64,000 nucleotides of DNA. It comes from Elusimicrobia bacterium RIFOXYA2_FULL_47_53 (GTDB taxonomy: Bacteria; Elusimicrobiota; Endomicrobiia; Endomicrobiales; XYA2-FULL-47-53). Each line of letters starts with the position of its first letter. The stretch's first letter is position 1. The notes under the pieces are model-generated. The model was not told where the DNA came from and searched no databases. It saw only the letters and a program-made list of their open reading frames with translations. Location of the stretch: the NCBI GenBank assembly GCA_001800315.1, contig MGVE01000008.1, positions 62,001-126,000 of the forward strand, written 5' to 3'. This document shows, piece by piece, positions 7,797 through 16,168 of the stretch. Both the position numbers and the translations under genes were made by a program.

Positions 7797-9005
7797 ATGA
7801 ACTCAAATTATAAACTTGTCTGTATCTACCCTGCAACCTATGACGAATTAAAACAAAAGGGCGTCCTGCATCTAATGACCGAGAAGGATGAGAACGGTTT
7901 TTTTTCGCATGTTTATCATGTCCTGTATCCGGCTCCTGCCTCAAGGACTATGGAGTTAAACTCAAATCACACTATCATTGAAACGGGAAGATACCTTGGT
8001 TTTCTTTTTAATGTTCCCGGCCTGAGCTATTTAGCGGTTTTGCTGAATTTTGTTTTTTTGACTGCTAAGGTTATTCTTCTGGCGTACCGGGCCGGAGCTT
8101 CGGCCATACGCTCTCAGACTCCGTATATTGAGGGGCTCTGCGCCCTTGCTGCGTCCTGGGTAACAGGCATTCCTTTTTGCGTTTCAATACATTCCGATTA
8201 TGACAAATGTTATCTGCTGAACCCGCACGGAGGAGCTCCCGTTTTTTTTGGAAGCAGAAAATCCGCGAAAGCTTTGGAGAGATTTGTTCTTTCCAGAACA
8301 CCCGTTGTAATGCCTATTCGGGAACACCTGGCAAAATACGCGGTCTCCAGCGGGGCAAGCCCGTCCTCTATAAGGGTTATACCTCATGGCATTGATATGG
8401 CCCCTTTCCTGGAAGGAGAGCGAAACAGCGCCAGAAAAGATCTGGGACTGCCGCAGGATTTGAAAATAATTTCATTTGTCGGAAGGCTGAGCCGCGAGAA
8501 CTTTATTTTGGATTTAATACCTATAGCGGAGGAAGTCCTGGCCGGAAATAAGGATATTCTTTTTACCGTGGTCGGCTCCGGGCCTTTGGAAAAGGAATTT
8601 ATTGACAGCATCGCGGTTCACGGGTTGGGCGGCATATTTAAACTGTACGGTTTTCAGCCGAGGGAGAAAGTGGCAAAATTCAGGATTTCATGCGATATCT
8701 CGCTCTGCCTGATGGGAGGGTACAGCCTCATAGAATCCGCCGCGGCAGCGAAACCGATTGTTTCCTACGATCTGGAATGGCACCACGAGATAGTTGAAAA
8801 CGACCTGACCGGATTTCTGATCAAACAGGGGGATGTCAAACAGGCCGCCGACTCAATAACCCGCCTTTTGCAAAACAAGAATAAAGCGGAGCAAATGGGC
8901 AGAAACGCAAGGGCCAAAGTCATTGAAAAACATTCTCTGGAAAAGACTTCTCAGATAAAAATTAAATATTACGACGAATTAATCAGCGGCGGGACGCGGT
9001 TATGA
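7797..9005 (+). CDS. GT4-like glycosyltransferase with a degenerate donor motif
   Basis: This 402-residue protein has a GT-B layout: an N-terminal half ending near residue 195 and a C-terminal half starting at IISFVGRLSRENFILDLIPI. VVGSGPLEKEF and GFQPREKV are normal for the family. The usual E-x7-E donor motif is changed to MGGYSLIESAAAAKP, keeping only the second Glu. The N-terminus (YKLVCIYPATYDELKQKG) also lacks the glycine-rich GT4 loop. It may use an unusual donor or have lost activity. It begins 3 bp after the preceding stop and is followed by the second amidotransferase. Confidence 0.75.
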   Translation: MNSNYKLVCIYPATYDELKQKGVLHLMTEKDENGFFSHVYHVLYPAPASRTMELNSNHTIIETGRYLGFLFNVPGLSYLAVLLNFVFLTAKVILLAYRAGASAIRSQTPYIEGLCALAASWVTGIPFCVSIHSDYDKCYLLNPHGGAPVFFGSRKSAKALERFVLSRTPVVMPIREHLAKYAVSSGASPSSIRVIPHGIDMAPFLEGERNSARKDLGLPQDLKIISFVGRLSRENFILDLIPIAEEVLAGNKDILFTVVGSGPLEKEFIDSIAVHGLGGIFKLYGFQPREKVAKFRISCDISLCLMGGYSLIESAAAAKPIVSYDLEWHHEIVENDLTGFLIKQGDVKQAADSITRLLQNKNKAEQMGRNARAKVIEKHSLEKTSQIKIKYYDELISGGTRL

Positions 9006-9033
9006 GCAACTACTTTACCGGAGACAAATACTG

Positions 9034-10923
9034 ATGTGCGGAATATGCGGATTTATTAACTTCAACGGGAACGCCGCCGACGCGAACCTGCTTGACCGGA
9101 TGACGGATAAACTCGTCCACCGCGGGCCTGACTCAAGAGGGGTCCTGCTGCACGGGAATGTGGCTCTTGGCCACAGAAGGCTTTCAATTATTGACCTTTC
9201 GGACGCCGGAAGGCAGCCGATGCAAAATGAAGACGGCACGATAACCGTTGTTTTCAACGGGGAGATTTATAACTTTCAGTCTCTTAGAACGCGACTGGAG
9301 AGCAAAGGCCACATATTCAAGAGTCACACTGACACCGAGGTGATCGTACACCTTTACGAAGAGATGGGCGAAAACTGCCTTTCTGAACTAAGGGGGATGT
9401 TCGCCTTCGCGATCTTTGATAAAAGAAACAAAGCAGTCTTTATAGCCAGGGACAGGGTCGGCAAAAAACCGCTTGTTTATACGCTCTTTAACAACAGCTT
9501 TTACTTCGCGTCGGAAATAAAATCAATTTTAGAGGCCCCGGGCATAAAGAGAGACGCTGACCATGACGCTCTGTTAAGGTACATGTCGTTTATTTATGTG
9601 CCTTCGCCTTTTACGGCGTTCAAGAATATCAGCAAGCTTCCTCCGGGCTGTTCTCTTATGGCTAAGAACGGAAAAGTTGAGATTAAAAGATACTGGAAAC
9701 TTGAAAAACAGGAGGTTGGTTCCGGCGAAAATGAAATCAAAGACACGCTTTTTAACATTTTTGAGGAATCCGTAAAACTCCGCATGTCCAGCGATGTGCC
9801 GCTCGGGGCTCTGCTCTCGGGAGGCTTTGATTCTTCCAGCGTTGTAGCCCTGGCCAGCAGGCACTCCGCCACTCCGATAAAAACATTTTCAATAGGCACC
9901 GGAATGGGGCCTGACCCGGAATTCCCTTACGCCTCACTGGTCTCAAAAGCTTTTAAAACCGACCACACTCAGATAACGGTAAAACCTGACTTGCTCGGGA
10001 TTTTGCCGAAAGTTATCGGATATTTTGACGAGCCCTGCGCCAACTATCCCATACTTCTCTCTTATTTGCTTACCAGGGAGATGAAAAAATATGTCACTGT
10101 TGTATTGACCGGTGACGGCGCTGACGAACTTTTCGGCGGCTACTCGGGATACAACCAGCAAAAACGATTTTTAGCGCTGCACAAACTGCTTGGCGCCGTA
10201 CCGGCCGGAGCGTACGGCCTTCTGGCGAAACTTGCGGGCGGAAACCGGGGACTTGCCAGAAAATTACTGATCGCCTCAACGCCCGCGGCTGAACTTAAGG
10301 TACTGGGAGCGAATTTAAGGGGAAAAGAAATACAGAGCCGCTTTTTCCCCGGTGAAGGCATGGACACGGAACTGGGAAGGGCCTACCGCGAAATCCTGGA
10401 CAATAATTATCTTCCTGACGGCATGAACCAGTCAATGTTTATTGACCTGATGTACAACCACCAGCACAATGTCGTCCTGACTTCCGACATATGCGGCATG
10501 GCCAACAGCCTTGAGATAAGATGCCCTTATCTGGACAACAAACTGGTGGAAGCGGCCTTTAACATACCCGCGAAATTAAAGGTGCCTCATTACTGGGGGC
10601 ACAATAAAAATAAATATATCATGAAAAAAGCTTTTGAAAACATACTCCCTGATTCCGTTCGTTTCAGAAGGAAAATGGGCTTTGGCTACGCCGTCCCGTA
10701 CCAGCGCTGGCTCAGGACGGACTGGAAATCCTATGTGGAGAAACAAATAATCAACGACAGATCCTTTGATGAGCTGATCGGCAGAGACGCCGCCAAGAAA
10801 ACCTGGTCCGATTTTATAGGCGGCGATGACGGACGGACCATGGAGGTCTGGTCTTTATTAGTGCTCAAAATTTGGCACGATATGTATATTCTTAATAAAA
10901 CCGTTGAGGAATTTGAGGCGTAA
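9034..10923 (+). CDS. Asparagine synthase-type glutamine amidotransferase (paralogue 2 of 4)
   Basis: The enzyme has 629 residues, with Cys2 (MCGICGF), the HRGPDSRG motif and NGEIYNF in the glutaminase domain. The PP-loop SGGFDSS lies near residue 262, and GDGADELFGGY follows in the synthetase domain. It takes ammonia from glutamine and should amidate an adenylated carboxylate. Its stop overlaps the start of the flippase gene by 1 bp (TAATG), so the two are translationally coupled. That tie to a glycan flippase favours a glycan-related acceptor over free aspartate. It is clearly diverged from the other three copies in the window, so it is not a recent duplicate. Confidence 0.9.
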   Translation: MCGICGFINFNGNAADANLLDRMTDKLVHRGPDSRGVLLHGNVALGHRRLSIIDLSDAGRQPMQNEDGTITVVFNGEIYNFQSLRTRLESKGHIFKSHTDTEVIVHLYEEMGENCLSELRGMFAFAIFDKRNKAVFIARDRVGKKPLVYTLFNNSFYFASEIKSILEAPGIKRDADHDALLRYMSFIYVPSPFTAFKNISKLPPGCSLMAKNGKVEIKRYWKLEKQEVGSGENEIKDTLFNIFEESVKLRMSSDVPLGALLSGGFDSSSVVALASRHSATPIKTFSIGTGMGPDPEFPYASLVSKAFKTDHTQITVKPDLLGILPKVIGYFDEPCANYPILLSYLLTREMKKYVTVVLTGDGADELFGGYSGYNQQKRFLALHKLLGAVPAGAYGLLAKLAGGNRGLARKLLIASTPAAELKVLGANLRGKEIQSRFFPGEGMDTELGRAYREILDNNYLPDGMNQSMFIDLMYNHQHNVVLTSDICGMANSLEIRCPYLDNKLVEAAFNIPAKLKVPHYWGHNKNKYIMKKAFENILPDSVRFRRKMGFGYAVPYQRWLRTDWKSYVEKQIINDRSFDELIGRDAAKKTWSDFIGGDDGRTMEVWSLLVLKIWHDMYILNKTVEEFEA

Positions 10924-12443
10924 TGAATATTAAGAATCACGAGCACCAAGAAGTTAAAAACTCTTTCTGGGATTACAGCGCGATACTTACAAGCAATTTT
11001 TCGCTGATCCTTTTGTCATTTATTTCCTCAACCATTATGGCCAGAGCGTTGGGCCCGAAAGGGCTGGGGACATTCGCTTTATTTCAGATGTTCGTCGGGC
11101 CCGCCTTTATTTATCTTTCCGCGTGGACCGGAAGCGCCGCCCTGCGCTACTGCAAAGAAGAATACATGCTTGAAAACAAAATCTACCGGGTTTTCTGGGC
11201 AAGAAACTTTATCATGCTGCTTACGGGTTTTATAATACTGCCGGCCATGTTCTCTCTGCGCGGTTTTATCACTTCTTTCATGGGCCTGCCGGCCTGGTCC
11301 TTCTGGCTGCTGGTGGCGTATGTTATCATTATGTCCTATTACAATTTTCTGGAATATGTCTTTCAGTCAATGCGTTTGTTAAAGCGCTACGCGCTGATGC
11401 GCTCTTTGGAAAAACTTTTTTTCGTGACCGGGCTGCTGCTCATCGTTTTCAACGCGCTCAGGGGCGATGTGATAACCGTTGTGATAATTTCCATGAGCGG
11501 GATGCTCCTGCTCACCCTGCTCGGTTTTATTTCCGTGGGCTCCGGAGTTTTCAGGCCGGTTAAAACCGACAGAGAGACAATAACGCGCGTGCTTCGCTTC
11601 GCGGCTCCGATGCTTATTGGCGGCACCTGCACCTACATCGTCAACTGGGTGGATGTGATCGTCATAAAAACCTATTTATCCGTTGAAAAGGTCGGCATTT
11701 ATTCGCTCGCCTATCAGGGCATGACAGTCGTCCAGCAGGTATCCATGTCGGCCATAGCGGTGCTTTCGCCTATGATAGTGGCCCTGAAAGTTAAAAACCG
11801 CGAAGACCTCGTTGAAAGATACGCCGCCAGGTTTGTCCCGCAGGGAATGTTTTTCTGGGTTATCTTTGTTTCCCTGCTTATGCCGGTTTCCGCCGCGCTT
11901 ATTCCTCTGATTTTCGGAAAAGCTTTCAGCGGAACAGTGCTTCCGTTTAACATTCTCATGATAGGAATCGGCGCGAACTTTATTTCATCGCTTTTTACTC
12001 CGCTTGAGCACGCTTATGAACTGACCCGGAAAACGCAGAAAGCGTTCATAGCGATCGCGCTGATTAATATAGCCGGAGATATTTTTCTTATCCCCAGAAT
12101 CGGGATAGCTGGAGCGGCCCTGGCCACAGCGGCGGCTTTTCTTACAGGGTTTTACTGGTATGGGTATATCTGCGCCAGGCGGGCCGGGGTCTCCATAAGG
12201 ACGCCCCTATTGCTCAGTTCCGTCACAATTTTGTCTTTTATTCTGTTTAACTCCGGTTTTCCGGCCGCGCTTGAACTGGCATTTGTGCCTATCTTGCTGG
12301 CCTATTCCGTTATCCTCGCGAGATATCTTAAAATATTCAACAGAAACGATGAAAGCATTTTTGAACAGATACACATGCCGAGCGCCGTGCGCGCGCTGGC
12401 CGTAAAAGCATACAGAACAAAACTTTTAACCGGAGATAATTGA
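10923..12443 (+). CDS. Wzx-like polysaccharide flippase (MOP superfamily)
   Basis: This 506-residue integral membrane protein has about 12 to 14 helices. The N-terminal signature is typical of Wzx/RfbX-type flippases: FWDYSAILTSNFSLILLSF, then TIMARALGPKGLGTFALF. Wzx proteins move undecaprenyl-diphosphate-linked oligosaccharides across the inner membrane. The middle section (APMLIGGTCTYIVNWVDVIV, YLSVEKVGIYSLAY) and ALIPLIFGKAFSG near residue 325 are also family-typical. It is coupled to the amidotransferase before it and abuts the methyltransferase after it. No Wzy polymerase was recognised in the window, so the flipped unit may be extended by the GT-C enzymes instead. Confidence 0.88.
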   Translation: MNIKNHEHQEVKNSFWDYSAILTSNFSLILLSFISSTIMARALGPKGLGTFALFQMFVGPAFIYLSAWTGSAALRYCKEEYMLENKIYRVFWARNFIMLLTGFIILPAMFSLRGFITSFMGLPAWSFWLLVAYVIIMSYYNFLEYVFQSMRLLKRYALMRSLEKLFFVTGLLLIVFNALRGDVITVVIISMSGMLLLTLLGFISVGSGVFRPVKTDRETITRVLRFAAPMLIGGTCTYIVNWVDVIVIKTYLSVEKVGIYSLAYQGMTVVQQVSMSAIAVLSPMIVALKVKNREDLVERYAARFVPQGMFFWVIFVSLLMPVSAALIPLIFGKAFSGTVLPFNILMIGIGANFISSLFTPLEHAYELTRKTQKAFIAIALINIAGDIFLIPRIGIAGAALATAAAFLTGFYWYGYICARRAGVSIRTPLLLSSVTILSFILFNSGFPAALELAFVPILLAYSVILARYLKIFNRNDESIFEQIHMPSAVRALAVKAYRTKLLTGDN

Positions 12444-13397
12444 ATGAAACTCAAACTGATGGACCATCTGATCTGCCCCGCCTGCCATGGGAACCTGCGG
12501 CTTAAAACCGAGTCACAGGAAGCAGGCGAGATAATAAGCGGCGAACTGCTTTGCGAATGCGGCGCCAGTTACCCCGTAAGCAAAGGGGTTCCGCGCTTTG
12601 CCGCCGTCCCTTCCGCCGTGAAACAGTCGCCTGACACCGTAGAGAGCTTCGGTTTTGAATGGCAGACCCACAAACAACCTTACAGCAGAGAGAAACTTAA
12701 AAAAATCGTGCTTGAGCAGTGCAAACTTGAGGAATCATTTTTTCCGGGCAAGCTGATACTTGACGCGGGCTGCGGCGCCGGGCTCCAGACAAAATTCATG
12801 AATGAACTCGGAGCCGAAGTAATCGGAGTGGACCTTTCGGAAGCGGTCAACTCGGCCTTTGAAAATAACAAATCCTCGGAGAAGGTTCACATAATACAAG
12901 CCGACCTCAATAACCTTCCGCTCAGAAAGAAAACCTTTGACATGGCTTACAGCGAGGGAGTTCTGCACCATACTCCGGACCCGAAGGCGTCTCTGTACAA
13001 CCTGATGGGATTTGTTAAAAAAGGCGGTTACATAGCAGCCGGTTTTTATTTTAAAATGGACCGCTTTGACATAGGCCTTTCCACAAAAGATATCGTGCGC
13101 AGGATTCTTTCAGTATTCCCAAAAAAATTCGTCTATTACCTCTGCTGGCTGACCGTGCCGCTGAACAAAATGCCGGTGATAAAGAATATAATGCGGGACC
13201 GTTTTATTTTGTTTGATCCGAATAATCCCGACGATAAATTCACCTGGTGTTTGAATTTTGACTTTTTCGGACTGCACAAATACCAGTTCTATTACACGGA
13301 GAAAGAAGTACACGACATGTTTTACAACGCGTCCGTAAAGCTCAAAGACATAGTCAAGGGTAAAATCAACTTTTTCAGGGCAACGATAGATGAATGA
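12444..13397 (+). CDS. SAM-dependent methyltransferase with N-terminal Trm112-like zinc ribbon
   Basis: Residues 1 to about 55 look like a Trm112/YbaR-type ribbon: CPACHGNL, then LLCECGASYPVSKGVPRF. A class I methyltransferase follows: LILDAGCGAGLQTKFM (motif I), EVIGVDLSEAV (motif II), then LPLRKKTFDMAYSEGVLHH. Fused proteins of this type are frequent in polysaccharide and natural-product loci and methylate small molecules or sugars. The start directly follows the flippase stop, and the end overlaps the next gene by 8 bp. The C-terminal third (about residue 215 onward) is less conserved and may hold the acceptor site. Confidence 0.82.
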   Translation: MKLKLMDHLICPACHGNLRLKTESQEAGEIISGELLCECGASYPVSKGVPRFAAVPSAVKQSPDTVESFGFEWQTHKQPYSREKLKKIVLEQCKLEESFFPGKLILDAGCGAGLQTKFMNELGAEVIGVDLSEAVNSAFENNKSSEKVHIIQADLNNLPLRKKTFDMAYSEGVLHHTPDPKASLYNLMGFVKKGGYIAAGFYFKMDRFDIGLSTKDIVRRILSVFPKKFVYYLCWLTVPLNKMPVIKNIMRDRFILFDPNNPDDKFTWCLNFDFFGLHKYQFYYTEKEVHDMFYNASVKLKDIVKGKINFFRATIDE

Positions 13398-15318
13398 ACC
13401 TGTGCCGCTAAAATCCGTTCTGGCGGATTCAATAAAGAGCTTTTCCCGGGAAGACAACCTGCTTATAGAGTCAGGCCGCGGGATATACTCGTGGCTTGAA
13501 GGCCTGTTAAACGCGGAGCATGAAATTGTTGACCCTAAAACCGCCTGCGCTTTGAGCCATGTCCAGTACGCCTCCTCCTATTTCGCGCTTTCCGCCGTAA
13601 TTATGGGCATAATTTCAGGGGAGAAAAAACACTTTGATACGGCCTCCAGGGTTTTTAAAAAGTCGGTATTGAAAACCGGGAGCCGCAGGACAACAGCGGA
13701 CAATGTGTTTGCCTTCGCTTTCGCCGCGTTTTTGCTGGAAGCCTGCGGCACCGAGCCGGATTTGGCCGCGGAACTAAAAAACATCGCTCAGCATTTAAAC
13801 CATCTTTCCACAAAGGATTCCAAGGAAGGCAACAATAATTTTCTCCTGAGGCTTTTATGCGACTATATGCTCCACGGAGGAGTTTATAAGTCCAACGAGC
13901 TCGCCGAGTATCTATTTCACTGGCAGCTTAAAGACGGAATATATTTTGACTATCCGAGAAACCCCTTGGCGCGTTCCGAGATAATGGTTTCACTGGCTTA
14001 CCATTCAAGGACAACTTTCATCGCCCTTCTGGCGTACTTTGTGACAGGCAACAAGTATATTCTTGAATCCTGCCTTAAGGCCCTTTCGGCATTAAACGAG
14101 ACTACGGCGCGGGACGGTGAAGCATTTTATTTCGGCAGGTCCATGAATTCGCTTTTTGCCTGCTCCAACGCCGTCGCCTCCCTGGCGCTGGCCTCAAGGC
14201 TTCCGGTAGACTGCGGAATAGACAAAGGGCAGGCAGCCCTGCTGAAAGACAGGATCTTTTCTTTTTACGCCGGATACAGGCACAAGGACGGCAGTTTTGC
14301 CCTTGTTCCCAATGAGCGCGACAAAGAGTTTTGCGGCTACGAAAAATACATGTACCCGAGCGTTTACAATTCCTACGCCTGCGCCCTGTTTTTATTTTCC
14401 GGCCTGCTTGCCGGGCCTGCCGAAACCGAAAAACCGCGGGAGACAGAAAAACCCGCTTTTAACAAACTGTCGGATTCGGGTTTTATATTGTTTCAAACGG
14501 CGGGCTTTTCAACGGCCCTGAACATAAAACCTCCTTTGTTCATAGACACCGAAAACGGAGTTGGAAGCGGGCCCACTTTCGCCGGCCATAGCCCTCTTTT
14601 TCTCAAGTACCGCGGCACCGACCTGCTGCCCTCGCTTCCCATAAGAGAGAATGAACCCGGCAGGGGATACTACGCTAAATTTGACCCTACGACGGCCGGA
14701 TTTAACCCCTTCATTAAAACGGGAAGGGGAGTGGTAACCTTTTCCAGAGCGTCCAGGGTCTCGCTCAAGTACCGGACAAACACTATTTTTGTGTATGTCT
14801 CAGGCCCGCTGCTTGAGATAAAACTAAAACGCATGAACTCTATCCTGCGAAAGGCTTTAAAAGCCGTCAACCTTGTTTTTTCATTGCTTGGCGCGCGCCT
14901 CCCGAAACCATTGGCTTATTCGGACTATCAGGAAGTCAGGTTCACGGAGATACCGGGATCGCGCTATGACCGGCTAATCAAGCTGGAGGACGATTCATTC
15001 CTGTTCTTAGACCTGCTCCCCGCGGACAAGTGGCAGACATCGCTGAGGCTCTGCGAGCTCTCCGTCGCGGAAAACGAAATACTTGACTGCAGCTACCCGG
15101 GCCTCAAGCTTTCGGCTTTCGTTATGAACTCGCGGTTTGAGAACCCGGCGGAACTGCCCACAAGCAAAGGCCCGGCAAAGCTATGGACAACGACAGCTCC
15201 CGCCGTGCCCATAAATGAAATTTTTTCAGGCCTTACGCTTTTATATACGAATGAGAAAGCGGAGCGGTCGCTTAATGAAATGAGGTCGCTGATAAAGGAT
15301 TTCGCTAAGGAACAATGA
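13390..15318 (+). CDS. Unrecognised protein, probable alpha/alpha toroid with beta C-terminal domain
   Basis: I do not recognise this 642-residue protein with certainty. Residues 1 to about 340 are alternating amphipathic helices with aromatic- and glycine-rich turns (FHWQLKDGIYFDYP, AYHSRTTFIALLAYFVTG, GYRHKDGSFALVPNE), like the toroids of polysaccharide lyases and some glycoside hydrolases. The rest is predicted mostly beta (FILFQTAGFSTAL, GRGVVTFSRASRVSLKYR), as in heparinase/alginate-lyase-type enzymes. I see no signal peptide, so it would act in the cytoplasm unless exported another way. It overlaps both neighbours (8 bp and 4 bp), tying it to the methyltransferase and the nitroreductase. 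Catalytic residues cannot be assigned. Confidence 0.7.
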   Translation: MNEPVPLKSVLADSIKSFSREDNLLIESGRGIYSWLEGLLNAEHEIVDPKTACALSHVQYASSYFALSAVIMGIISGEKKHFDTASRVFKKSVLKTGSRRTTADNVFAFAFAAFLLEACGTEPDLAAELKNIAQHLNHLSTKDSKEGNNNFLLRLLCDYMLHGGVYKSNELAEYLFHWQLKDGIYFDYPRNPLARSEIMVSLAYHSRTTFIALLAYFVTGNKYILESCLKALSALNETTARDGEAFYFGRSMNSLFACSNAVASLALASRLPVDCGIDKGQAALLKDRIFSFYAGYRHKDGSFALVPNERDKEFCGYEKYMYPSVYNSYACALFLFSGLLAGPAETEKPRETEKPAFNKLSDSGFILFQTAGFSTALNIKPPLFIDTENGVGSGPTFAGHSPLFLKYRGTDLLPSLPIRENEPGRGYYAKFDPTTAGFNPFIKTGRGVVTFSRASRVSLKYRTNTIFVYVSGPLLEIKLKRMNSILRKALKAVNLVFSLLGARLPKPLAYSDYQEVRFTEIPGSRYDRLIKLEDDSFLFLDLLPADKWQTSLRLCELSVAENEILDCSYPGLKLSAFVMNSRFENPAELPTSKGPAKLWTTTAPAVPINEIFSGLTLLYTNEKAERSLNEMRSLIKDFAKEQ

Positions 15319-16166
15319 AAACAATTATCAAGAAACTTATTATCCTGTGTCCGCTGAGCCTTAAACTTTTCGTCTGGAGATTTCTGCGCTCAATCAATTA
15401 CAGGGACAGAAATGCCGTTTTCTTTTTTTTAAAAAACTCGGAGTTTGACAGTGACCTGCTTTCCACGCTTATCCGCATGAACGCGAGCGTCTTAAACAAG
15501 GCCATTAACAAAACCGCGCCCGCCTCCGGCGCCTCCGCCGACAATCTTAAAAAATACCTTGCCCTCTGGGAAGAAAATTCTTTTTTGAAAACTCCCGATA
15601 TAGAGTGGAGCGAGAAAACCCTCAAGGATTTCGCGGCCGGGGCCGCGGCCGGAACCGCTCCGAGTCAAAGGGAAGCAAACCCCCAGGCTGTTTTAAACAA
15701 CCTGCTATCACGCAGGAGCGTAAGGCTTTTTAAGAACAGCGATGTTTCAAAAGATGTTGTGGAAAAAATTATAGAGGCGGGCCGCTGGGCTCCCTCGTCA
15801 TGCAACAGGCAGACCTGGAAGATAATAGCCGTTAAAAGGCCCTTAGGAGTCAAACCGGACTCGCCGGCCGCCCCCGTGAGCCTGTATGTCTGCCTGGACG
15901 AGAGAGGTTACACGGAAAAATACGCCCCGGCCATGGACGCGGCCGCCATAGTTGAAAATATGCTTTTATACGCCAATGCCCTCGGCCTGGGAGCCTGCTG
16001 GATATACCAGGCCGATTCCGTCAACCAGAACTCTCTGAGACGGCGTTTTGAACTGCCGGAATATTTTTATGTATATTCGCTGGTGCTGCTGGGCCATCCT
16101 GCGGCAGAGCCCGCGGCTCCGGAGAAAAAACGCCTGCGGGAAAATGTTAAGTTTATAGGATTTTAA
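15315..16166 (+). CDS. Nitroreductase-family flavoprotein with N-terminal extension
   Basis: Residues from about 125 to 283 form a nitroreductase-fold domain. RRSVRLFKNSDVSKDVVEKI and EAGRWAPSSCNRQTWKIIAV are the FMN-phosphate and isoalloxazine contacts, and ANALGLGACWIY is the usual C-terminal helix. The first 120 residues are an unrecognised helical extension, making it longer than simple nitroreductases (about 200). Such enzymes reduce or oxidise small molecules with FMN; some in biosynthetic loci are dehydrogenases. The start overlaps the previous stop by 4 bp (ATGA) and the third amidotransferase follows after 2 bp. The arrangement suggests a joint modification step, but the substrate is unknown. 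Confidence 0.82.
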   Translation: MKTIIKKLIILCPLSLKLFVWRFLRSINYRDRNAVFFFLKNSEFDSDLLSTLIRMNASVLNKAINKTAPASGASADNLKKYLALWEENSFLKTPDIEWSEKTLKDFAAGAAAGTAPSQREANPQAVLNNLLSRRSVRLFKNSDVSKDVVEKIIEAGRWAPSSCNRQTWKIIAVKRPLGVKPDSPAAPVSLYVCLDERGYTEKYAPAMDAAAIVENMLLYANALGLGACWIYQADSVNQNSLRRRFELPEYFYVYSLVLLGHPAAEPAAPEKKRLRENVKFIGF

Positions 16167-16168
16167 TC

